From the NCBI GenBank assembly GCA_937905915.1, contig CALCVR010000120.1:1-5581 (forward strand): a stretch of 5,581 nt of DNA. Reading direction: 5' to 3'. The notes beneath the pieces are model-generated. The model was not told the DNA's origin. It did not search any database and saw nothing but the letters and a program-made list of their open reading frames with translations. Positions 1-5,581 of the stretch are shown piece by piece. The DNA comes from an uncultured Eubacteriaceae bacterium. GTDB taxonomy: Bacteria > Bacillota > Clostridia > Oscillospirales > Acutalibacteraceae. Every line of letters begins with the position of its first letter. Position 1 is the first letter of the stretch. Position numbers and translations under genes: made by a program.

Positions 1-1503
1 TATTCCTTCTATACCAATGACTGGACCGAGAAAAATGGACAAAAGACCGCCAATACCGTCGTAACCTTTGAGCCGTCCCAAGAGAATGAATTTTACTGTT
101 TTTATCGGGATACCAAAATTTATACCGATCAAGATGGAACTCTCGCTACCAACTGGAGAGTACAGCCAAAAGAGGGCTACTATTTAAAGCAGACCTTTAC
201 CGTGACCTCGTCGGCTCAAGATAAAGTTCCCATCAAAACAGAATATGCAGAGATCCAGACAGGGGCTTTGAGGCATGCCCAGTGGAATGAGCAAGACGGA
301 TATTGGTATATCCCAATGGGGACTTCCCGTTACGCTCAAGCTGATTATGACATGGATAAGACGCAAAATGCTACTGAGACAGCAGGTTATTCTATCAATC
401 CTCACGTTGTTGGACAAGGGAATAAAACCTCCGTTGCGGTTTACCTGGGAAACAACGGCCGTCTTCAACTGCGGCAGACCTTGGGGGATGTGAAGATCCA
501 AAAGGCAGTGACTGGTAATCATGGAGAAAAAGATCGGGATTTTGAGTTTTCTTTCATACTGAAACATCCCGATGATACGCCATTTATCCCGCTTGTTGAT
601 AAATCTTACACCTACACCAAGACCATTCAAGGACAGAAGGATCCAAAAGAGGGAACCATAACAATTGGACTGGATGGAGCGGTAACAATCGACGGCGCTT
701 TCATTTCGTTAAAAGACGGTGAGGATATCGTCATCCACGATCTGCCGACAGGAACAAAGTTTACCGTGACTGAAACAGATCCCAATGCTTCTGGGGAAGG
801 CTATGAAACTTCCATAACCATAAATGGGGGTGATCCCATTGCAGGCAGAGAAGCCAGCGGGGAGATCATGCCGCCGGGCACAGAGGGAATAACCAGCACC
901 CAAGCGGTGATATTTACCAACCATTGGGAAGTGCCCGATGTCCCCTTCTCCTTCACAAAAGTGGACGGAAAAAACCAAAATCTTCCCCTAGAAGGCGCCC
1001 AATTCCAAATGTTCCGTTTGACATGTTCCCATCCAGAAGATGGACATGTCCACACCGGGGTGGATGGGGAAGGACTTTTAGATGTTCAAAATCCCGGAAC
1101 TTGTTGGGAACTGGTGAAGACCGTCTCATCTGATGTCACAGGAGCGGTGGATTTTGGCCGGCTCATCGAAGGAACGTATCGTCTGGTTGAAACCACAGCA
1201 CCGGATGGATATTCTATTCCCAAGGGGCAGTGGGAAATCCAAGTAGATCCCGATGGAACACTTCTAACAGAACAAATTGTTATTCAAGGGAGGGCAAATC
1301 CACCAGCTGTTCAGCAGATTTATGATACCGATGGACAAACCGTAATTGGATATCAATTTCTCAACAATAAGCCTATGGATCCCCCCGTCACCGGCGGGAG
1401 AGGAACCAATCAATTTATCCTCCTCGGAAGCCTAACCATGGCTCTTGGAATAGGCGGCATATTCTGCGCGAGAAGGGGGGCCAAACGATACCGGCGCCTC
1501 TAA
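1..1503 (+). CDS. LPXTG-type ancillary/tip pilin, C-terminal 500 residues (5' end outside window)
   Basis: The reading frame is open from the first base to TAA at 1501-1503, so the true start is upstream. A GTG at 202 is in frame, but coding sequence continues unbroken before it. Residue numbers count from base 1. Residues 1-160 form a beta-rich stretch I cannot assign to a family. Residues 163-308 resemble the Spy0128-type pilin isopeptide domain: QKAVTG gives Lys168, VTETD gives Glu258 and the closing VIFTN gives Asn307, the usual Lys-Glu-Asn triad (inferred). Residues 316-415 are a SpaA/Cna-B-like domain starting FTKVDG (Lys320), with an E-box LVETTAPDGY (Glu397) and an insertion holding Cys342, His344, His349, His351 and Cys368. 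The C-terminus has PPVTGG (461-466), a hydrophobic segment about 471-489 and an Arg/Lys-rich tail, a sorting signal for sortase. Being upstream of the backbone pilin and sortases fits a tip adhesin or minor pilin; the exact role and any ligand are unknown. Confidence 0.85.
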   Translation, partial: YSFYTNDWTEKNGQKTANTVVTFEPSQENEFYCFYRDTKIYTDQDGTLATNWRVQPKEGYYLKQTFTVTSSAQDKVPIKTEYAEIQTGALRHAQWNEQDGYWYIPMGTSRYAQADYDMDKTQNATETAGYSINPHVVGQGNKTSVAVYLGNNGRLQLRQTLGDVKIQKAVTGNHGEKDRDFEFSFILKHPDDTPFIPLVDKSYTYTKTIQGQKDPKEGTITIGLDGAVTIDGAFISLKDGEDIVIHDLPTGTKFTVTETDPNASGEGYETSITINGGDPIAGREASGEIMPPGTEGITSTQAVIFTNHWEVPDVPFSFTKVDGKNQNLPLEGAQFQMFRLTCSHPEDGHVHTGVDGEGLLDVQNPGTCWELVKTVSSDVTGAVDFGRLIEGTYRLVETTAPDGYSIPKGQWEIQVDPDGTLLTEQIVIQGRANPPAVQQIYDTDGQTVIGYQFLNNKPMDPPVTGGRGTNQFILLGSLTMALGIGGIFCARRGAKRYRRL

Positions 1504-1524
1504 ATCCCCTATCAAATAATGCCG

Positions 1525-1542
1525 CCAAGGTTGACCAAGGTT
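1525..1542 (+). repeat. Short tandem direct repeat CCAAGGTT
   Basis: CCAAGGTT occurs at 1525-1532 and again at 1535-1542, separated by GA, so the period is one helical turn of 10 bp. The second copy runs into the left arm of the hairpin at 1539-1575. It could be a binding site for a dimeric regulator or allow an alternative pairing with the AACC at 1572-1575, but nothing in the sequence decides this and chance is possible. Confidence 0.4.
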
Positions 1543-1575
1543 CTGCCGGATGGTGCGCGACCGTTCGGCAGAACC
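1539..1575 (+). promoter_or_regulatory. Strong intergenic RNA hairpin in the leader of the backbone pilin gene
   Basis: Bases 1539-1548 (GGTTCTGCCG) are perfectly complementary to 1566-1575 (CGGCAGAACC). Pairing continues inward through 1549-1554 with 1560-1565, using two G-U pairs, giving a 16-bp stem closed by the five-base loop GCGCG at 1555-1559. The sequence after it (GACCTCCTCAAAATATC) has no U-tract, so it is not a standard intrinsic terminator. It sits 36 bases after the ancillary pilin stop and 40 bases before the backbone pilin start. A role as an mRNA processing or stabilising element that raises the backbone pilin over the upstream gene is plausible but inferred. Confidence 0.75.
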
Positions 1576-1600
1576 GACCTCCTCAAAATATCAAATTAGA

Positions 1601-1608
1601 AAGGAAAG
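1601..1608 (+). promoter_or_regulatory. Ribosome binding site of the backbone pilin
   Basis: AAGGAAAG at 1601-1608 lies 7 bases before ATG 1616 and selects this start. The alternative in-frame ATG at 1550 lies inside the hairpin stem, has no such site, and would put 22 charged residues ahead of a good signal peptide. Confidence 0.75.
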
Positions 1609-1615
1609 ACAATCC

Positions 1616-3238
1616 ATGAAAACCAAAAAAGTTCTCCATCAAATCATGGCCTGCTGCCTGGTACTGGCAGTTGTACTATCCATGAGCTTGACCGGTTTTG
1701 CTCTGCCCGGCGTTTACAACGAAAAGGGTAACATCACCGTCAATGGCATCAATGACACCACCACTGTTTCGGCCTACCAGGTCATCACCGTTGATGTAGA
1801 TCAGTCATCCGGTCAGCCCAAATCCCCTATGTATTACTGGGTAGAAGAAGTGGCAAATTGGCTCAAAGGCAACGAAACCTACAAAGCCTACATCAATGAT
1901 GAGGATAACTCTGTTACAGAAACTTTTAAGCAGGGCGCCGACGAAGCTTTTAAGTCTTTCTGGCATGATCTGGCCGCTGCCATCAAGGGCGAAGACATCT
2001 CCCTAACTCCAACTAATGTAAAGGCCGGGAAGGATGCAACATCGGTTACTTTTGCCGGGATGGAGATGGGCCAGTATCTTCTGACCGCAAATGGCGGTGT
2101 GAAGATCTATCAACCTACCACTGCTGAAGTTATTCCCGCTTGGGACGAAGATAACAGTGAGTGGATTCTGAACGACGCTACTGTCCGGGTCAAGGGCGAG
2201 GCTCCCACCATTGACAAGGATGTAGAGACTGGCGACGATAATACGGTAGCCATCGGCGATACCGTTACATACAAACTGACTGTGGATGTCCCCTCTTATC
2301 CTGAGGATGCAACCGCTTTGAAGTTTGAAATTGGCGATACTCTGTCCCAAGGTCTTACTTTGAATACCAGTAGTATCAAAGTGTATTCCAGCCTGGATCC
2401 TAAAACTGAGATCCCCAACGATAGCAATGTAGCATATACCCTTACCAGTGAAGGCAATACCTTTAAGATCGCATTCACTGAGAATTTCCTTACCACAACA
2501 AATCTTACCAAAGTGTATGTTACCTACGATGCAATCGTCAATGAAAACGCTTTTGCAACCGACGCCCTGGGCAATGAAGCTTTCTTAGGCTACAACAATG
2601 ATCCTTATGACGACAGCTCCTCACAGACCGATGGAACCGACAAGGATATTTACACCTATGGTATCACCGTCACCAAGATAGATGAGGAAACACAGGAGAC
2701 TTTGTCCGGAGCCGAATTTAGACTGTATTCCGATGTATCCTGCTCAGAAGAGTCTGAAGTCAAGATGGTTTCCACTGGTGCAAACGGCGTTTACCGCCAT
2801 GCCACGGAGGGAGAATCCGGCGCTGTCCTGGCTGTGGATGGAAATGGTAAGCTCCAGCTGCAAGGCTTAGACCTAGGCACTTACTACTTGAAGGAAACCA
2901 AAGCTCCAGGCGGCTATACCCTTCCTAAAAATCCGATGACCACCATTGTGATTGGCGACACGGAGGATAATACCAGCAGTGGCAAGGCTCCCGACGGCAC
3001 TCTGGACGGCTGCTCTCTTTCTGGCCCCAATGTAGTGGATGTAAAAGATGCCGATGACTTTAAGATTGAGAAAAACATCCTGTCCTTCAGCATCTGGAAT
3101 ACCAACGATGCCGGATTTGAACTGCCCACCACCGGCGGTATGGGTACCGTAATCTTTACTGTAGTAGGCCTAACCCTCATGGGCGGCGCCATTGTCCTAG
3201 TGGTGCTGGCTGCCAAGAAGAAAAAGGTTCAAAACTGA
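1616..3238 (+). CDS. Major (backbone) pilin subunit, SpaA/SpaH-like, LPTTG-anchored
   Basis: This 540-residue protein is exported, sortase-polymerised and wall-anchored in known relatives. A signal peptide spans about 1-29 (MKTKK, a hydrophobic core, likely cut after GFA). Residues 33-195 form an N-terminal pilin domain. Residues 197-332 match the fimbrial isopeptide-forming domain, from PTIDK (Lys201), through VAIGDTVTYKLTV, to the closing YNNDP (Asn328). Residues 348-498 are a SpaA-like prealbumin-fold domain with VTKID (Lys354), LSGAEFRLY, an E-box YLKETKAPGGY (Glu427) and a late Asn495 as likely bond partner. The sorting signal is LPTTGG (503-508), then a hydrophobic segment about 511-533 and a KKKK tail. 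The usual WxxxVYPK pilin motif is not visible; Lys193 in the stretch ATVRVKGE before domain 2 is a candidate linking lysine (inference). Cys376 and Cys466 are the only mature cysteines. Length, domain order and the adjacent sortases support the backbone role. Confidence 0.9.
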   Translation: MKTKKVLHQIMACCLVLAVVLSMSLTGFALPGVYNEKGNITVNGINDTTTVSAYQVITVDVDQSSGQPKSPMYYWVEEVANWLKGNETYKAYINDEDNSVTETFKQGADEAFKSFWHDLAAAIKGEDISLTPTNVKAGKDATSVTFAGMEMGQYLLTANGGVKIYQPTTAEVIPAWDEDNSEWILNDATVRVKGEAPTIDKDVETGDDNTVAIGDTVTYKLTVDVPSYPEDATALKFEIGDTLSQGLTLNTSSIKVYSSLDPKTEIPNDSNVAYTLTSEGNTFKIAFTENFLTTTNLTKVYVTYDAIVNENAFATDALGNEAFLGYNNDPYDDSSSQTDGTDKDIYTYGITVTKIDEETQETLSGAEFRLYSDVSCSEESEVKMVSTGANGVYRHATEGESGAVLAVDGNGKLQLQGLDLGTYYLKETKAPGGYTLPKNPMTTIVIGDTEDNTSSGKAPDGTLDGCSLSGPNVVDVKDADDFKIEKNILSFSIWNTNDAGFELPTTGGMGTVIFTVVGLTLMGGAIVLVVLAAKKKKVQN

Positions 3239-3256
3239 TTGGGCGGTCCCAATTAG
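3235..3256 (+). promoter_or_regulatory. Hairpin containing the pilin stop codon, before the sortase genes
   Basis: Bases 3235-3243 pair with 3248-3256 to form a 9-bp stem (one G-U pair) with the four-base loop CGGT. The TGA stop (3236-3238) lies in the left arm. A T-rich stretch, TTTTATTT at 3267-3274, follows 10 bases later, too distant for an ideal intrinsic terminator. It may act as a 3' stability element for pilin mRNA or as a weak attenuator lowering sortase expression; both are inferred. Confidence 0.6.
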
Positions 3257-3276
3257 CATAAACGGGTTTTATTTGC

Positions 3277-4173
3277 ATGAAGCATCAAGAGGCGAAAAAG
3301 CGAAAAAGTAACCCGTGGGTAATCCTGACGTCCGTGTTTGTCTTTTTAGCGGGCGTCGGGATTTTCCTTTATCCCACGGTGAGCAATTGGATTGCGGAAT
3401 ACAACCAGGCGGAGATTATTCACAGCTATCAGGACAAGGTATCGGGCATCAGCTCGGAACAACTGGGCGAGGAATGGGAAAAAGCGGAGGTTTACAATGA
3501 GAATTTGACTGGGGATCCCGTACACGACCCCTTTGTCATGGGAAGCGGATATGTGCTGCCCGACAACTACGAGGAAACTCTCAACCTCAATGGGGACGGC
3601 GTCATGTGTTATGTAGAAATCTCCAAGATCAATGTCAACCTGCCGGTATACCATGGAGCCAGTGAGGAAGTGCTGGAGAAGGGCGCGGGGCATCTGGAAG
3701 TTACGACTCTGCCTATCGGTGGAGAGGGACGCCATTCGGTTATCAGTGCCCATCGAGGCCTTCCCAGCGCAGAACTTTTTACTCGTCTGGACGAGCTGGA
3801 AATTGGCGATATTTTTTACATCCACGTACTAGATCAAACGTTGGCCTATGAAGTAGACCAGATCGAAACCATTTTGCCGGAAGAGCTGGAGAAATTGGCG
3901 GCGGAAAAAGGCAAGGATCTGGTTACTTTACTGACCTGTACCCCTTACGCCGTCAATACCCATCGCTTGTTGGTGAGGGGAAGCCGCACCGAATATATGC
4001 CTGAGGAAGAGCAAGCCATGCAAGACAGCGCCGAAAAGCCTTACTTTGAAGGGTTGGATGTGCGGTATCAATATTTAGGGCTTGCCATTGGCATTGTGAT
4101 GTTGGGCATCGGAATCGCTGTGGTAGTGGCGGTTCGCAGACGTGGCAAAAAACGTTCCGGGAAGGAGCCGTGA
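3277..4173 (+). CDS. Class C (pilin-polymerising) sortase, first of two
   Basis: This 298-residue membrane enzyme should cleave pilin sorting signals between Thr and Gly and transfer the acyl-enzyme product to a lysine of the next pilin. An N-terminal membrane segment lies about 14-33, followed by the class C-like YPTVSN. The lid motif is DPF (84-86). The catalytic residues are His159 in SAHRG, Cys221 in TLLTC and Arg230 in NTHRLLVRG. A second hydrophobic segment at about 267-286 and a basic tail complete the typical class C two-anchor layout. The start is fixed by an in-frame stop at 3259-3261 and by the membrane segment, since later starts would cut into it. No Shine-Dalgarno sequence is visible before ATG 3277 (the preceding bases are GGGTTTTATTTGC), so initiation may be weak. 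It lies 38 bases after the pilin gene. I do not assign a specific srtC number. Confidence 0.93.
   Translation: MKHQEAKKRKSNPWVILTSVFVFLAGVGIFLYPTVSNWIAEYNQAEIIHSYQDKVSGISSEQLGEEWEKAEVYNENLTGDPVHDPFVMGSGYVLPDNYEETLNLNGDGVMCYVEISKINVNLPVYHGASEEVLEKGAGHLEVTTLPIGGEGRHSVISAHRGLPSAELFTRLDELEIGDIFYIHVLDQTLAYEVDQIETILPEELEKLAAEKGKDLVTLLTCTPYAVNTHRLLVRGSRTEYMPEEEQAMQDSAEKPYFEGLDVRYQYLGLAIGIVMLGIGIAVVVAVRRRGKKRSGKEP
4162..4167 (+). promoter_or_regulatory. Ribosome binding site that sets the TTG start of the second sortase
   Basis: AAGGAG at 4162-4167 lies inside the last codons of the first sortase and 7 bases before TTG 4175. The in-frame GTG at 4142 has no comparable site upstream. A second TTG at 4178 would be 10 bases away and is the less favourable alternative. 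Confidence 0.7.
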
Positions 4174-4174
4174 T

Positions 4175-4906
4175 TTGTTGAGAAAGCAATCCAGAAGCAG
4201 ATGGAAACCGATCGTTTATACAATAGCGGCCGTTTTGTTCCTGATTGGACTGGGAATACTTCTGTACCCCAGCGTCAGCGAAATGCAGTACCGGGCCAAG
4301 GTGGATGAGCAAAAGGATCGGTTTGAGCAACAGATCACAAAACAAATCCAGGTACAAGAGGAAAATTCGGACTTGCCCTACGAGGAACTGTATCAAGAGC
4401 TAACCCGGCGCAATCAATTGCTGTTTCAGGAGAAGCAGAAGGATTTAAAAGATCCTTTTTCCTACGAACAACCGGCCATTGATCTGGACGGCTTTGGACT
4501 GGATGAAAATTGCATCGGATTTATTAGTATTCCTAAAATGGAAATTGAACTCCCTATTTTACTAGGGGCCAATAAACTCAACATGAGAGAAGGCGCGGCC
4601 CATCTTACCGGGACGTCTTATCCCATTGGGGGACAGAACACCAATTGTGTCTTGGCGGCTCATCGGGCCTACAGCAAAGCTCCTATGTTCCGGGATATTG
4701 AAAAGCTCCAAATAGGCGATACGGTTATCATTCAGAATTTTAGGGAGACTTTAACCTATAGAGTGGTAGAAAAGCGCATCATTTCCCCCACCGATGGGGA
4801 TCAATTGCTCATCCAGGAAGGACGGGATCTGGTGACATTGGTTACCTGTCACCCCTACGGGAGCGATAAACAGCGTCATATAGTATTCTGTGAAAGAGAC
4901 CGATAA
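4175..4906 (+). CDS. Class C-like sortase, second of two, lacking a C-terminal membrane anchor
   Basis: Read from the TTG at 4175 the product has 243 residues. An N-terminal membrane segment spans about 13-30, followed by YPSVSE, then a charged, probably helical region of about 38-92. A class C-like lid motif DPF is at 93-95. The catalytic residues are His163 in AAHRAYS, Cys225 in TLVTC followed by HPYG, and Arg234 in KQRHIVFCER. The His-Cys and Cys-Arg spacings (62 and 9) equal those of the first sortase. The protein ends nine residues after Arg234, with no C-terminal membrane segment, unlike its neighbour. It begins one base after the first sortase stop and its ribosome binding site lies within that gene, so the two are probably translationally coupled. 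It may have a different substrate, such as incorporation of the ancillary pilin or final wall anchoring, but this is inferred. A GTG at 4142 would add 11 residues and is less likely. Confidence 0.88.
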   Translation: MLRKQSRSRWKPIVYTIAAVLFLIGLGILLYPSVSEMQYRAKVDEQKDRFEQQITKQIQVQEENSDLPYEELYQELTRRNQLLFQEKQKDLKDPFSYEQPAIDLDGFGLDENCIGFISIPKMEIELPILLGANKLNMREGAAHLTGTSYPIGGQNTNCVLAAHRAYSKAPMFRDIEKLQIGDTVIIQNFRETLTYRVVEKRIISPTDGDQLLIQEGRDLVTLVTCHPYGSDKQRHIVFCERDR

Positions 4907-4911
4907 AAAGG

Positions 4912-4954
4912 ACAAAGGGTATAGGCCGGTTGGAGCTTATACCCTTTGTGTTTT
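4912..4954 (+). terminator. Rho-independent terminator of the pilus operon
   Basis: ACAAAGGGTATA at 4912-4923 is perfectly complementary to 4938-4949. With 4924-4926 pairing to 4935-4937 (one G-U) the stem reaches 15 bp around an eight-base loop. GTTTTG follows directly, so the U-tract is short. It starts six bases after the second sortase stop. An A-rich stretch on the left (AAAAAG at 4905-4910) could make it work in the other direction too, although no minus-strand gene is seen here. Confidence 0.85.
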
Positions 4955-5037
4955 GAAAGAACAAGGAATAAAGACTATTTAATTGACGGCTATCACGGAT
5001 TTTGTACCCAATGAATGGTCACAATTGGCTTGGATGC

Positions 5038-5066
5038 TTGACAATTGAGCCGGGAGGCGGTACCAT
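5038..5066 (+). promoter_or_regulatory. Putative sigma-A promoter of the glycyl-tRNA synthetase gene
   Basis: A perfect -35 hexamer TTGACA at 5038-5043 is followed after 17 bases by TACCAT at 5061-5066, which matches four of six -10 bases. Transcription would begin near 5073, leaving about 24 bases of leader that include the ribosome binding site. Its position between the operon terminator and the next gene supports independent transcription of that gene. Confidence 0.55.
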
Positions 5067-5084
5067 GATAGATGACTAAAATGC

Positions 5085-5089
5085 GGAGG
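5085..5089 (+). promoter_or_regulatory. Ribosome binding site of the glycyl-tRNA synthetase gene
   Basis: GGAGG at 5085-5089 lies 7 bases before ATG 5097, an optimal arrangement that supports this start. Confidence 0.8.
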
Positions 5090-5096
5090 GAACAAT

Positions 5097-5581
5097 ATGC
5101 TGCGTAATGATGAGAAAACAATGGAAAAAATCGTGGCGCTGTGCAAAGGCCGCGGATTTGTATATCCCGGTTCTGAGATCTACGGCGGCCTGAGCAATAC
5201 ATGGGATTATGGCCCCTTGGGCGTGGAATTTAAAAACAACGTCAAAAAGGCCTGGCATCAGAAGTTTGTGCAGGAATCCCCTTATAACGTAGGGCTCGAT
5301 TCGGCTATTCTCATGAATCCCCAGGTGTGGGTGGCGTCGGGCCATGTGGGCGGATTTTCCGACCCGTTGATGGATTGCCGCGACTGTAAAACCCGCCATC
5401 GTGCCGACAAGCTCATTGAGGATACCGGCGTCAATCCCGCCGGCTGGAGCTTTGAGGAAATGTCCCAATACATCAAAGATCACAATATCTGCTGTCCGGA
5501 GTGCGGCGGAGGCAATTTTACCGATATCCGTAAGTTTAACCTGATGTTCAAGACCTTCCAGGGCGTTACGGAAGACGCGAA
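5097..5581 (+). CDS. glyS: Glycyl-tRNA synthetase, alpha2 type, N-terminal 161 residues (3' end outside window)
   Basis: This cytoplasmic class II enzyme charges tRNA-Gly with glycine using ATP. The frame runs from ATG 5097 off the window end with no stop. The single-chain, homodimeric (alpha2) family is recognised from [20 protein letters not shown] (residues 12-31), [15 protein letters not shown] (35-49), [14 protein letters not shown] (65-78) and [15 protein letters not shown] (80-94). Two CxxC pairs, Cys94/Cys97 and Cys133/Cys136, lie in the insertion region before the [11 protein letters not shown] segment (146-155); they might bind zinc, which is inferred. Motif 2 and the anticodon-binding domain fall beyond the window. 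The gene has its own promoter and ribosome binding site and is separated from the pilus operon by a terminator, so it is a housekeeping flank and not part of the pilus system. The symbol glyQS is also used for this type. Confidence 0.95.
   Translation, partial: MLRNDEKTMEKIVALCKGRGFVYPGSEIYGGLSNTWDYGPLGVEFKNNVKKAWHQKFVQESPYNVGLDSAILMNPQVWVASGHVGGFSDPLMDCRDCKTRHRADKLIEDTGVNPAGWSFEEMSQYIKDHNICCPECGGGNFTDIRKFNLMFKTFQGVTEDA

Noticed and set aside
1531..1560. TTGACC at 1531 as the -35 of an internal promoter for the backbone pilin.
   Set aside because: No acceptable -10 hexamer lies 16-18 bases downstream; that region is the GC-rich hairpin loop.
1539..1590. The 16-bp hairpin as an intrinsic terminator separating two transcription units.
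   Set aside because: No U-tract follows the stem and no clear promoter follows before the pilin gene.
1550..1615. Upstream in-frame ATG extending the backbone pilin by 22 residues.
   Set aside because: The start lies in a hairpin stem without a ribosome binding site, and the extension would bury the signal peptide behind charged residues.
1646..1660. Cys13/Cys14 in the pilin signal sequence as a lipoprotein box.
   Set aside because: They lie at the start of the hydrophobic core, not after it, and the protein has a sortase anchor.
2003..4396. Several open frames of 70-159 codons on the minus strand across the pilin and sortase genes.
   Set aside because: They are antisense to well-supported genes, show no recognisable protein features, and lack promoter or ribosome binding site support.
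5052..5064. AGGCGGTACC-like stretch resembling the T-box antiterminator sequence upstream of an aminoacyl-tRNA synthetase gene.
   Set aside because: One base of the core is missing, the motif is better explained as promoter spacer and -10 region, the space after the operon terminator is only about 140 bases, and no Stem I with specifier loop or second terminator is visible.
5065..5079. Four-codon mini-ORF (ATG to TAA) with a GGGAGG sequence 7 bases upstream, a possible leader peptide.
   Set aside because: It overlaps the probable -10 element, so it would lie before the transcription start. The GGGAGG is more likely chance in the promoter spacer.

Overview
The window carries the downstream part of a Gram-positive sortase-assembled pilus operon, followed by the 5' part of a housekeeping gene, glycyl-tRNA synthetase. 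All genes are on the + strand. LPXTG-type cell-wall anchors, class C sortases, purine-rich ribosome binding sites, roughly balanced base composition and an alpha2-type GlyRS point to a member of the Firmicutes, most likely a gut-type Clostridia. I cannot name a genus from the sequence alone.

Layout. Bases 1-1503 encode the C-terminal 500 residues of a large cell-wall-anchored ancillary or tip pilin whose start lies before the window. It has a Spy0128-like isopeptide domain, then a SpaA/Cna-B-like domain with an unusual Cys/His-rich insertion, then a non-canonical PPVTG sorting signal. Bases 1504-1615 are a leader with a short direct repeat and a 16-bp hairpin that has no U-tract. Bases 1616-3238 encode the probable backbone pilin: signal peptide, three pilin domains, LPTTG and a hydrophobic tail. 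A small hairpin that contains the pilin stop codon separates it from the first class C sortase (3277-4173). The second sortase (4175-4906, probable TTG start) follows after a single base. A 15-bp terminator-like hairpin at 4912-4954 closes the operon. The remaining spacer holds a good sigma-A-like promoter and a strong ribosome binding site for the glycyl-tRNA synthetase gene (5097 to beyond the window end).

How the parts fit. The two pilins would be exported and held in the membrane by their C-terminal sorting signals. The class C sortases would cut the signals at Thr-Gly and join the backbone subunits through a lysine, with the ancillary protein at the tip or along the shaft. The different sorting motifs of the two pilins and the different architectures of the two sortases suggest a division of labour, which is inference. 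The two hairpins sit exactly where expression would need to step up (before the abundant pilin) and down (before the sortases).

This is a recognisable kind of locus rather than a wholly new system. The points most worth following are the intergenic hairpins, the Cys/His insertion in the ancillary pilin, the missing canonical pilin motif in the backbone pilin, and the second sortase without a C-terminal membrane segment.
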